A stretch of DNA of 8,877 nt from Puniceicoccales bacterium (GCA_031270385.1 JAISXS010000049.1:1-8877), one strand, 5' to 3'; counted from the stretch's first letter, positions 1-6,000 are shown. Notes: generated by a model not told the origin, from the letters alone. Numbers and translations: made by a program.

Positions 1-580
1 TGAAGAATGTTTTCTCCGCCTCCGATTTTGCCATCTTATACTCTTTGCAGAACGACACTGAATTATTTACCAGTCGCATGCCTTTGCCACCACCACCGCC
101 AGCAGCTTTTATAATAACCGGATAGCCTATGGAATCGGCTATTTTCTTAGCCTCTATTTCGTTTTCAACAACACCGTCACTTCCTGGAACACAGGGAACA
201 CGTGCACTTTTGGCAATGCTTTTCGCCATTGCTTTATCCCCAATTTTTGCGATCGTTTCCGGCGACGGGCCGATGAATGCTATATTGCAATCGCGGCATT
301 GTTCGGCAAACGTGGAATTTTCGGAAAGGAATCCGTAGCCGGGGTGTATGGCATCGACATTGGTTATCTCCGCCGCACTGAAAATCCTATCGGCACGTAG
401 GTAACTATTCGAACTTGGAGCATCGCCTATGCAAATCGCCTCGTCTGCCAGCTGAACGTGGAGAGATTGGTCATCGACCTCTGAGTACACGGCAACCGTC
501 TTTATGCCGAGCTCGCGGCACGCACGGATAACGCGTAGAGCGATTTCACCACGATTTGCTATGAGGACCTTCTCAAACAT
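1..580 (-). CDS. accC: Biotin carboxylase subunit of acetyl-CoA carboxylase (partial, C-terminus outside window)
   Basis: ATP-dependent carboxylation of the biotin on AccB, the first half-reaction of acetyl-CoA carboxylase, which supplies malonyl-CoA for fatty-acid synthesis in the cytoplasm. The frame reads from an ATG at 580 to the left edge, giving 193 residues of a protein that is usually about 450. It begins MFEKVLIANRGEIALRVIRA, the classic biotin carboxylase N-terminus. HPGYGFLSEN lies near residues 79-88. IGDK with Lys116 and the ATP-grasp glycine loop (Lys158, then GGGGGKG at 161-167) match nucleotide-binding positions of the E. coli enzyme. The ATG lies three bases after the accB stop, so the two genes form an operon. 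Carboxylase domains of pyruvate or propionyl-CoA carboxylase share these motifs, but the separate accB immediately upstream favours AccC. No lesion is visible in the part present. Confidence 0.96.
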   Translation of the reverse strand, partial: MFEKVLIANRGEIALRVIRACRELGIKTVAVYSEVDDQSLHVQLADEAICIGDAPSSNSYLRADRIFSAAEITNVDAIHPGYGFLSENSTFAEQCRDCNIAFIGPSPETIAKIGDKAMAKSIAKSARVPCVPGSDGVVENEIEAKKIADSIGYPVIIKAAGGGGGKGMRLVNNSVSFCKEYKMAKSEAEKTFF

Positions 581-583
581 ATG

Positions 584-1054
584 TTACGATTTTTTTATCT
601 TAAACAATGGCTGTCCAAACTCCACCGGTTGCCCGTTTTCGACGAGTACATCTTCGACCACTCCGGCTACCTCTGCTTGAATTTCGTTCATCACCTTCAT
701 CGCTTCTATTATGCAGACGACAGAGTCGGCATTAATCGGGGAATTCTTCGCTACAAAATCAGGGGACTCCGGGGACGGCGCACTGTAAAACGTCCCAACT
801 ACTGGGGATCTTATTATGTGGCAATTTGCGTCGTTTTCTAGCTGCGCCACCTGCGATACCTTATCTTCGCGGACAAGGGTGTGGCAATAACCATCCCCAG
901 TGTGGCCGGTTGGAACACCAGATGCTACTCCGTGTGCCGCCACATTGCCGCTGTTGACTATTTTCACCCGCATATTCCCCCGCTCAATCTCCAACTCATA
1001 TAGATCGGCATCTTTTACCAAATTTGCGAGCTGTTGTATTTCATACAAGTCCAA
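584..1054 (-). CDS. accB: Biotin carboxyl carrier protein of acetyl-CoA carboxylase
   Basis: Carries the biotin that AccC carboxylates and delivers CO2 to the carboxyltransferase (AccA/AccD). I place the start at the TTG at 1054, which gives 156 residues, the same length as E. coli AccB. A GGGAG Shine-Dalgarno motif ends five bases before it, and the resulting N-terminus (DLYEIQQLANLVKDADLYEL) corresponds to the usual AccB helix. The frame stays open to a TTG at 1129, but those 25 extra residues resemble no AccB. After a poorly conserved linker comes the biotinyl domain: SPVVGTFYSAPSP near residues 83-95, then EAMKVMNEI with the biotinylated lysine at residue 120 (E. coli Lys122), and a C-terminal GQPLFKIKK strand. 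It overlaps nothing and ends TAA, three bases before accC. Confidence 0.95.
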   Translation of the reverse strand: MDLYEIQQLANLVKDADLYELEIERGNMRVKIVNSGNVAAHGVASGVPTGHTGDGYCHTLVREDKVSQVAQLENDANCHIIRSPVVGTFYSAPSPESPDFVAKNSPINADSVVCIIEAMKVMNEIQAEVAGVVEDVLVENGQPVEFGQPLFKIKKS

Positions 1055-1086
1055 AGCATCTCCCGTTATTTGTCGGGACCATGGAA

Positions 1087-1115
1087 ATAATAAGGCACTC
1101 CGATGCAATTGAAAA
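1087..1115 (-). promoter_or_regulatory. Candidate sigma70-type promoter for accBC
   Basis: On the minus strand, TTTTCA (1115-1110) lies 17 bases from TATTAT (1092-1087). The -10 box matches five of six consensus bases and the -35 box four of six. Transcription would begin near 1080 and leave a leader of about 25 nt before the TTG start with its GGGAG. Assigned by eye from consensus and spacing only. Confidence 0.32.
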
Positions 1116-1178
1116 ATTTTCCGTTCCAACCATCGTGAAAAATTGCCTGCAAAATTTATGCATTCGTTGCAAGTTTCG

Positions 1179-1206
1179 TTGACGAGTCACAGAATTTTTA
1201 TAGAGA
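1179..1206 (+). promoter_or_regulatory. Candidate sigma70-type promoter for pyrH-frr
   Basis: TTGACG (1179-1184) matches the -35 consensus at five of six positions. TAGAGA follows at 1201-1206 after a 16-base spacer; an overlapping TATAGA at 1199-1204 is a better -10 box but with only 14 bases between. Either would start transcription shortly before the AGGAAGG ribosome-binding site of pyrH. It would be divergent from the accBC promoter within about 180 bp. Confidence 0.38.
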
Positions 1207-1216
1207 GTTGCTACCT

Positions 1217-1223
1217 AGGAAGG
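1217..1223 (+). promoter_or_regulatory. Ribosome-binding site that decides the pyrH start
   Basis: AGGAAGG is a strong Shine-Dalgarno sequence seven bases before CTG (1231) and four before ATT (1228). It lies just after an in-frame TAG at 1216-1218, so translation cannot begin further upstream. The first ATG/GTG/TTG in frame is the GTG at 1327, about 100 bases away, too far for this site to serve. Confidence 0.7.
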
Positions 1224-1230
1224 TGTTATT

Positions 1231-1956
1231 CTGAGCGCGAAATACAAAAGGGCGATCGTAAAGTTTAGTGGTGAAGTTCTGAAGGATAAATCGACTGGTG
1301 ATACCGTATCCTTTGCCGTTGCCGAGGTGCTCTGTAGAGAAATAAGACGCATCCATGGAGAGGGGGTTGGGCTCGGAATAGTGCTTGGAGGTGGAAATAT
1401 TTTTCGCGGCTTAGTGGCCAATGAAAAATTTGGAATAGATCGTGTTCTGGGGGATCATATCGGTATGTTGGCGACGGTTGTGAACGCCATGGCGATTTCC
1501 GGATGTTTAAAGAATATGGGCGTACCGTCGATTGTGCTTTCTGCACTTCAGATGGTGGACATTTGTGAAACGTATTACCCTAGATACGGGCAGCAATATA
1601 TCGAAGAGGGAAAAGTTCTGTTGCTAGCCGGAGGGACCGGGAAGGCATTTTTTTCGACGGATAGCGCAGCCGCCCTCAGAGCAGCGGAGTTACACTGCGA
1701 CGTTGTCGTAAAGGCGACAAAAGTTGACGGCGTTTATGACAAGGACCCGATGAGATACGGTGATGGAAAAAAATTTGAAAAAATTTCATTTCGTGATGTG
1801 TTGGTGAATCACCTGAGTGTCATGGATTCGACGGCATTTTCACTGTGCATGGATAACGGTATTCCCATAATTGTCGTGGATGGGGAGAGTGATCCGAAAA
1901 ATATCGGCCGCGCCATCGATGGGGAAGCGGTCGGCACGACAATTTATAAAGACTAG
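1231..1956 (+). CDS. pyrH: UMP kinase (amino-acid-kinase fold), apparent CTG or ATT start
   Basis: Phosphorylates UMP to UDP with ATP in pyrimidine nucleotide synthesis; a cytoplasmic hexamer in bacteria, usually controlled by GTP and UTP. Counting from CTG at 1231 gives 241 residues, the same length as E. coli PyrH, and an N-terminus SAKYKRAIVKFSGEVL with the family K-x-SGE phosphate-binding motif. Further family motifs are VLGGGNIFRG (near 51-60), GDHIGMLATVVNAMA, AGGTGKAFFSTDSAA, KATKVDGVYDKDP and MDSTAFSLCMDN. The only standard initiation codon before the conserved core is GTG at 1327; starting there would remove 32 residues, including SGE, from a protein whose frame is intact upstream. 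I therefore choose CTG (or ATT three bases earlier). frr follows seven bases after the TAG stop, a very common pairing. The accBC operon diverges upstream, so the frequent rpsB-tsf neighbours are absent here. Confidence 0.93.
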   Translation: MSAKYKRAIVKFSGEVLKDKSTGDTVSFAVAEVLCREIRRIHGEGVGLGIVLGGGNIFRGLVANEKFGIDRVLGDHIGMLATVVNAMAISGCLKNMGVPSIVLSALQMVDICETYYPRYGQQYIEEGKVLLLAGGTGKAFFSTDSAAALRAAELHCDVVVKATKVDGVYDKDPMRYGDGKKFEKISFRDVLVNHLSVMDSTAFSLCMDNGIPIIVVDGESDPKNIGRAIDGEAVGTTIYKD

Positions 1957-1963
1957 TTTTTAT

Positions 1964-2524
1964 ATGGATACGAATGCGGAAATAAAAAAAGCAAAGGCGG
2001 CTATGGACGCTGCCGTAAAGCACACATTGGGTGAGTTCAACACTCTGCACTCTGGGAAAGCATCCGCTGGGATGGTGGAAAATTTGCCCGTCGAGGTATA
2101 CGGCAATACCTCCAAATTGCGGGAAATCGCAGCAATAACTACGCCGGACGTAAAAACCATACAGATTCAGCCATGGGACAAGGAAAGCGTCAAGGCAGTC
2201 GAAAAGGCGATTTTAGCGGCGAATTTGGGTGTTACGCCGATTGTAACTGGCATGATTGTGCGCTGTGTGATTCCGGAAATGAGTGGGGAGCGCAGGCAGG
2301 AACTTAGCAAAGTTGCCAATGGAATGGCGGAAGACGGCAGGATAAAAGTTCGTGCGATCCGCCGTGACATCATAGAGCTTTTCAAAAAGGCAAAGAAAGA
2401 TGGGGCAATCGGAGAGGATGATTTGAAGCACTTGGAAAAGGAGGTCCAGGCACTGACCGATAGCGCCATAAAAGAAATTGATGACAGCCTGCACATGAAA
2501 AGTTCAGATTTAATGAAAGTTTGA
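1964..2524 (+). CDS. frr: Ribosome recycling factor
   Basis: Acts with EF-G to split post-termination 70S ribosomes. The ATG at 1964 gives 186 residues (E. coli RRF has 185). The protein has the expected order: N-terminal helix, a domain around LHSGKASAGMVENLPVEVYG, the ITTPDVKTIQIQPWDK strand region, then NLGVTPIVTGMIVRCVIPEM, and a long charged C-terminal helix (RRQELSKVANGMAEDGRIKV onward). The frame is open further upstream into pyrH, but that extension is not RRF-like. It begins seven bases after the pyrH stop with only a weak ribosome-binding site, so translational coupling to pyrH is likely (inference). No missing conserved segment is evident. Confidence 0.96.
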   Translation: MDTNAEIKKAKAAMDAAVKHTLGEFNTLHSGKASAGMVENLPVEVYGNTSKLREIAAITTPDVKTIQIQPWDKESVKAVEKAILAANLGVTPIVTGMIVRCVIPEMSGERRQELSKVANGMAEDGRIKVRAIRRDIIELFKKAKKDGAIGEDDLKHLEKEVQALTDSAIKEIDDSLHMKSSDLMKV

Positions 2525-2529
2525 GGCAC

Positions 2530-3885
2530 ATGAATGAAAATACCATGAATTTGAAAAGCTTTCTAAGTGATTACATATCGTGCAAAAGTGTGTCATCCGA
2601 CAGCAATTTGGAGAGTGGGATGGCCGATGCACGAAGGCATGTGATTAAATTTCTCGAAAAACTTCAGCTGGATGTGCGCGAGGTAAAATCCGGCCGACAC
2701 GCCGCTATTTTTGCGAAAAGCGAGCAAAAATCTGACCGGCCGACGGTTTTGGTTTACGGTCACTATGATGTGCAACCTGCCGATGATGCTGAGCTGTGGG
2801 ATAGCGATCCATTTGTTTTATCCGAGAGAAATGGAAGATTATATGCCCGTGGAATTTCCGACAACAAGGGTTGCCACTCGGTAATCTTGGCCGCCATCCA
2901 TGATTTGACAGCAGGTGCGAAAAATTTGCCGATCAATTTGAAATTCGTCCTCGAAGGAGAGGAAGAAATCGGTAGCTGCGGAATGGAAAAGTTTCTTTTT
3001 CAAATGAAGGACGAGTTATCCGCTGACTTTGCGCTGGTTGCGGACACATGGTCCCTTGATGAGAAAAATATTGTGATAACGACGGCGCTACGCGGGATTG
3101 TTGGCCTGGAACTGGAGGTGTGTGGTCCGGAACGCGATCTCCATTCTGGATACGGCGGGTGTGTATTAAATCCGATACAAGCGCTTACCGACATCTGCTC
3201 CGCGTTGCATGATAGAGATGGGCGTGTAAACGTTCCTGGATTTTACGACGATGTGGCAATGCCAAGCGATTGGGATCGGGAACAGGTAGCCAGACTTCCG
3301 ATGGGGGACGAAGCCCTCGGCAGGATACTTGGAGTAAAACGTTTCAAAGTCCCCGATCCGGAATTTTCCGCCGCCGAGACGATGAGATTTTTGCCAACGC
3401 TGGAATTCAACGGCATAACCGGTGGTTTCCAGGGCGAGGGAATAAAAACTGTAATTCCGAGGCGGGCATCGGTAAAGATTACATGCCGATTGGTCCACAA
3501 TCAAAGGGCGGAAAAGATTCAGGCGTTGCTTGAAAAAACATTGGCAAACCTCTGTCCGGCGGAGGTGTCGTTGAGTACAAAATTTGATCATTCGGCGAAT
3601 CCTTACCTTTTTGACGTAAAAAATGTTACGAACAAAACATTGAAAAATGCCATAAAGCTTGTCAACGACGGAGTGAAAACTGTATTTGGCAACGTCCCGA
3701 TATTTCTCCGCGAAGGTGGGAGCATAGGTCTTGTCACGATGCTAAAAGAAATCCTCGGCATCGACTCGTTGCTTATCGGCCTATCGACATCGGAGGACAA
3801 CTGCCATGGACCCAACGAAAGCATAGCAATTTCCATGCTTGAGAAGGGCAGAGAATTTTTTAGACTGTTTTTCTCTGGGTTGTGA
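2530..3885 (+). CDS. M20-family metallopeptidase (dipeptidase-like)
   Basis: Probable zinc-dependent cytosolic dipeptidase or aminoacyl peptidase of family M20 (PepV/CNDP-like branch); the substrate cannot be read from sequence. From ATG 2530 it has 451 residues, normal for the family. Metal and catalytic residues are visible in order: HYD in GHYDVQP (His78, Asp80), Asp111 in ARGISDNKG, the Glu pair in EGEEEIGS (145-146), Asp172 in VADTW, His205 in RDLHSG from the dimerisation domain, and a C-terminal EDNCHGPNE with the last metal-binding histidine. A GAGG overlaps the frr stop, three bases before ATG 2530, which is short. TTG 2521 (overlapping the frr TGA) and ATG 2545 are alternatives. The five-base gap to frr suggests co-transcription. 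No signal peptide is seen. Confidence 0.9.
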   Translation: MNENTMNLKSFLSDYISCKSVSSDSNLESGMADARRHVIKFLEKLQLDVREVKSGRHAAIFAKSEQKSDRPTVLVYGHYDVQPADDAELWDSDPFVLSERNGRLYARGISDNKGCHSVILAAIHDLTAGAKNLPINLKFVLEGEEEIGSCGMEKFLFQMKDELSADFALVADTWSLDEKNIVITTALRGIVGLELEVCGPERDLHSGYGGCVLNPIQALTDICSALHDRDGRVNVPGFYDDVAMPSDWDREQVARLPMGDEALGRILGVKRFKVPDPEFSAAETMRFLPTLEFNGITGGFQGEGIKTVIPRRASVKITCRLVHNQRAEKIQALLEKTLANLCPAEVSLSTKFDHSANPYLFDVKNVTNKTLKNAIKLVNDGVKTVFGNVPIFLREGGSIGLVTMLKEILGIDSLLIGLSTSEDNCHGPNESIAISMLEKGREFFRLFFSGL

Positions 3886-3898
3886 CTATATATAGTCA
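3883..3898. repeat. 16-bp perfect palindrome over the peptidase stop codon
   Basis: TGACTATATATAGTCA reads the same on both strands. Its first three bases are the TGA of the M20 peptidase gene and its right half is the start of the repeat element at 3891. It may simply reflect insertion of an element ending in TATAGTC beside a stop codon that resembled its end. Confidence 0.6.
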
Positions 3899-3996
3899 TC
3901 TTCTCCGAGAAAAGCACATTCTCCATTCCAGAAAAACTGGAATTTTTCTGCTAAGCATCGTTAGATAGAGTGCTTTTCTCAAATAAGACGACTATA
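3891..3996. repeat. Palindromic MITE-like repeat, copy 1 (best preserved)
   Basis: A 106-bp element without coding capacity. Its terminal inverted repeats are 27 bp with 23 matches: outer block TATAGTC, then TCTT, a variable four-base block, then GAGAAAAGCAC (3907-3917). On the right these appear as GTGCTTTTCTC (3970-3980), AAGA and GACTATA (3990-3996). The centre contains a perfect 7-bp hairpin. It starts and ends with TATA, which would suit TA-target insertion as in IS630/mariner-type elements (inference). The same design recurs at 5896-6000 and begins again at 8833. Confidence 0.85.
3925..3947 (+). terminator. Terminator-like hairpin inside repeat copy 1
   Basis: ATTCCAG (3925-3931) and CTGGAAT (3937-3943) form a perfect 7-bp stem around an A5 loop, followed immediately by a run of T (3943-3947). 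On the plus strand this has the form of a weak intrinsic terminator, 40 bases after the peptidase stop. The stem is A/T-rich, so efficiency is doubtful. The whole element could also fold as a larger cruciform or RNA hairpin. Confidence 0.45.
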
Positions 3997-4192
3997 ACGG
4001 AGAAATTCCCACTTTTATGGGAAAACAACATGCTTCTTTCGGAAAAATGCTGTGCTCAACGAATGCTGCCGTCTTGCTTTGGAGGGACACATGTTTTGTC
4101 TGCAAAAATGAAGGCCTTTCCCAAACATCGTCGAACGAAACGCTCTCGCTATGCGGAATGACCACGTAAACAAAGGCAAAAAACTCCACCGC

Positions 4193-4294
4193 TATAACCA
4201 TTTTCCCCGAAAAAGCACATTATTTTTTATAGAAACAGAAACGCCACGCCAAACACCGCTAGGCAGAACATCCTTTTCGGGCAAAACACAAACC
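4193..4294. repeat. Decayed copy of the palindromic repeat
   Basis: The left arm reads TATAACC, A, TTTT, CCCC, GAAAAAGCAC, the same block order as copies 1 and 2 with one base lost. The right arm around 4265-4294 (ATCCTTTTC, GGGCAAAAC) corresponds to ATGCTTTTCTC, AAGCAAGAC with several changes. Same orientation as the other copies. The right end is approximate. Confidence 0.55.
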
Positions 4295-4388
4295 ACAACG
4301 GGAAAACCCCGTTAACAAACACACTCCGTTTTTAAAAACAAACCAAAAACAACCGAACAGGGCGCGATCTAGTCATTAACCAAATCCA

Positions 4389-4913
4389 CTACCGCCCTAT
4401 GCACTCCACCTTCGCAGTCTCCGGATGTCTAAAATCCATTATGCGAAAAGAGAGAATTGTTCCAGTGTCGTTGTACATATACTGAAAAAGCAAGTTGTTT
4501 CCAGTTTCATCATCGTAATTGACACGTATAACGCTAGCGACATTCGAGAACGGATCGTCGACATACAGTATCGCTATTAAATCGAGGGGTATGGAATCTA
4601 CCGAAATCTCGCCGTTCATTATTCTCGGCAACAACACATTCCTGCCAAACCCGCTACAGCTGGGCCCCAATTCATAGGCTTGTTTTGGATGCTCTTTCAA
4701 AAACTCATCAAGTTCGTGCGCTACGGCCAAAGAAACATCCCTCCAATGGAGCCGCTTGTGTTCCGTTCTCTGGCATATCTTGCTCACCCAGTTAACCATA
4801 CCAGGCAGTGCGAATTGGTTGAAAGCGACAGTGTCATTTGTCACCTTCTTCGGATCAAAGTGTGGAACACAGTTGGTATGCGTCCCTCCTTTTAGAATAT
4901 CTGTCCTCTTCAT
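4389..4913 (-). CDS. Uncharacterised protein, probably the C-terminal part of a gene interrupted by one TGA
   Basis: 174 residues from ATG 4913 to TAG 4389. I do not recognise the family. It has no signal peptide or membrane segment. An amphipathic stretch (ALPGMVNWVSKICQ) is followed by a helical middle (VAHELDEFLKEHPKQAY) and a strand-rich end (IPLDLIAILYVDDPF, VIRVNYDD, LLFQYMYN). It is in exactly the same reading frame as the 252-codon frame upstream: only that frame's TGA (4940-4938) and eight sense codons separate them. The nearest purine-rich site (GAAGGAA) lies 15 bases before the ATG, too far to be a good ribosome-binding site. This argues that it is not an independent gene but the distal half of a broken or read-through one. 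An independently translated small protein remains possible. Confidence 0.5.
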   Translation of the reverse strand: MKRTDILKGGTHTNCVPHFDPKKVTNDTVAFNQFALPGMVNWVSKICQRTEHKRLHWRDVSLAVAHELDEFLKEHPKQAYELGPSCSGFGRNVLLPRIMNGEISVDSIPLDLIAILYVDDPFSNVASVIRVNYDDETGNNLLFQYMYNDTGTILSFRIMDFRHPETAKVECIGR

Positions 4914-4937
4914 GACCGTCTGCGAGTGTTCCTTCGA

Positions 4938-5696
4938 TCAGAGAATGTCAAGATCTTTCGGTGCATATACTCTTATTTCATTGAAGTCGAAAGGTGCATG
5001 TTTGCACTCAGTACCGCATTCTTCCCAGTATCCATAATTTTCGCTATAGAAAAGGGCCGGTGTAAGCTCGAAACAGTGGGTGCAAAACCTAAATCCCCCA
5101 TTTGGATTTTTAAACAGTCCGAAGTACTCAAAGGTTCCATTCGCACGCAAGTGATTACGGTCACCAATTCTTTTAAATTCTTCGTTTTTCATATCTTCTA
5201 CACTAAACTTGGCCAATGTATCCAAATCAATCAAATTTTCTATGTGTCCAAGCGGATCAAGGTTCTTTATTTGTTGGTAACCATCTGCGCTGTTCCCTGA
5301 AGTCTTATTTTGCGAAAAAAATGTCGCACTGAGTAAACATTTTTCCCTGTGAACTGCTGTCGCTCTGCGAAGACTCTCTATAGTGACTTTTGCCTGCTCA
5401 AGTGTAATTTCTCCGTTTGGAATGTTTATCGCCTCACCATCGTCCACAAACCCGGAACACCCGTCTACGCCGTAATACAACAGTCTGCGGAAAACGAATG
5501 CGGAAAAAGCAGATACTCCTCCTATGTCATCTTTTGCATTTTCCGTTTCACAATCGATTTTTGTTTTTTCTGTTTCACAACAAATTTTCGCAATTGTCCT
5601 GGTTGCTTCAAGCATCGTCTTGTGTTCTCCACTTGGCTCCATATTGTACACGGTATGCGCAAAATTTGCGAGAAACACGTCGTTTAAATTTCGCAC
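4938..5696 (-). CDS. Uncharacterised protein with a possible Cys4 zinc site; probably part of a decayed gene
   Basis: 252 residues from GTG 5696 to TGA 4938; family not recognised. Visible features: an N-terminal helix-like segment (VFLANFAHTVYNM), a tandem duplication of nine residues (CETEKTKID then CETENAKDD, residues 40-57), and near the C-terminus four cysteines spaced C-x2-C-x18-C-x3-C (205, 208, 227, 231), which could bind zinc. No signal peptide or membrane helix. The GTG has no ribosome-binding site. The frame continues upstream without a standard start to a TAA near 5735, and coding-like sequence in another frame lies beyond. The downstream 174-codon frame continues in phase after the single TGA. 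Together this suggests one longer gene with a nonsense codon and upstream frameshifts. Cargo or effector roles cannot be judged from sequence. Confidence 0.5.
   Translation of the reverse strand: MRNLNDVFLANFAHTVYNMEPSGEHKTMLEATRTIAKICCETEKTKIDCETENAKDDIGGVSAFSAFVFRRLLYYGVDGCSGFVDDGEAINIPNGEITLEQAKVTIESLRRATAVHREKCLLSATFFSQNKTSGNSADGYQQIKNLDPLGHIENLIDLDTLAKFSVEDMKNEEFKRIGDRNHLRANGTFEYFGLFKNPNGGFRFCTHCFELTPALFYSENYGYWEECGTECKHAPFDFNEIRVYAPKDLDIL
5526..5579 (-). repeat. Tandem 2 x 27-bp in-frame duplication in the orphan gene
   Basis: Two adjacent 27-bp units match at 20 of 27 positions and encode CETEKTKID and CETENAKDD. Being a multiple of three it keeps the frame, as expected of slippage or unequal exchange in a once-functional coding sequence. 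Confidence 0.7.
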
Positions 5697-5895
5697 GGTG
5701 TATTTGAGGCCGATAATCTCGGAATTTCGCAGATTCTTACATTAGAATTTACTTTACCATTTGCATCGTCCTTCTCAGAAATGACTGATGTTGCATGGTG
5801 TTTCGCAAATGCACCCTCGTGACACCAAAATTCTTTCAACTTTTTTACGCTTTTTTTGAAAAAACATATAAAACTCTTCCTCGCTAACGTGGAAA

Positions 5896-6000
5896 TATAG
5901 CCATCTTGCCCGAAAAAAGCATACTCCATTTTCCAAGAAAAGGAAATCTTGCCGCTAAATATCGTTATGTAGAATGCTTTTCTCAAGCAAGACAACTATA
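5896..6000. repeat. Palindromic MITE-like repeat, copy 2
   Basis: 105 bp, same design and orientation as copy 1. The left arm is TATAGCC, A, TCTT, GCCC, GAAAAAAGCAT (5896-5922); the right arm is ATGCTTTTCTC, AAGC, AAGA, C, AACTATA (5974-6000). The 27-bp arms match at 21 positions and all six mismatches are transitions. The centre again carries a hairpin (TTTCC/GGAAA), and the block CTAA..ATCGTTA..TAGA before the right arm is shared with copy 1. The flanks read TATA at both ends. Confidence 0.85.

Larger units (their letters stand above)
3886..4388. other. Non-coding tract filled with intact and decayed palindromic repeats
   Basis: No convincing gene lies here on either strand; short open frames across it have no family features and run through the repeats. 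It holds one well-preserved element (3891-3996), a recognisable decayed copy (4193 to about 4294), a poorer copy whose right arm is at about 4122-4167, and small hairpins: TTCCCA/TGGGAA at 4006-4023 and AACGGG/CCCGTT at about 4297-4313. No tRNA-like cloverleaf was seen. Confidence 0.6.
4389..5867 (-). pseudogene. Proposed full extent of one decayed orphan gene
   Basis: An ATG at 5867 has a good ribosome-binding site (AGGAAGAG, seven bases upstream). Its own frame stops after 30 codons. Shifting one base within the T6 run right after the ATG gives a long coding-like stretch (FFKKSVKKLKEFW onward through ISEKDDANGKVNSNVRICE), which must shift again near 5700-5730 to enter the frame of the 252-codon segment. 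That segment then needs read-through of TGA 4940-4938 to reach the 174-codon segment. Three lesions in one locus fit a pseudogene of roughly 490 codons. The joining of the first segment is inference; the in-phase TGA is directly seen. Confidence 0.45.

Noticed and set aside
2167..2529. Antisense open frames within frr, and similar ones within the peptidase gene (3166-3591, 3603-3926)
   Set aside because: These are shadows of strongly supported genes, with no motif or start signal of their own.
3970..4161. A short plus-strand open frame (63 codons), with an antisense one over the same stretch
   Set aside because: It starts in the right arm of repeat copy 1 and runs through decayed repeats, with no ribosome-binding site.
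3886..4388. CRISPR array
   Set aside because: The repeat units are about 105 bp, imperfect and irregularly spaced, with no uniform spacers and no cas genes.
4938..4940. TGA as tryptophan genome-wide or as selenocysteine
   Set aside because: frr, the peptidase, the transporter and truA end properly at TGA, and tryptophan is written TGG. No evident selenocysteine insertion hairpin directly follows this TGA.
5684..5995. A 103-codon minus-strand open frame starting inside repeat copy 2
   Set aside because: Its start and first third are the repeat's inverted arm, and it has no own ribosome-binding site. Its later part is better explained as the frameshifted N-terminal remnant of the orphan gene.
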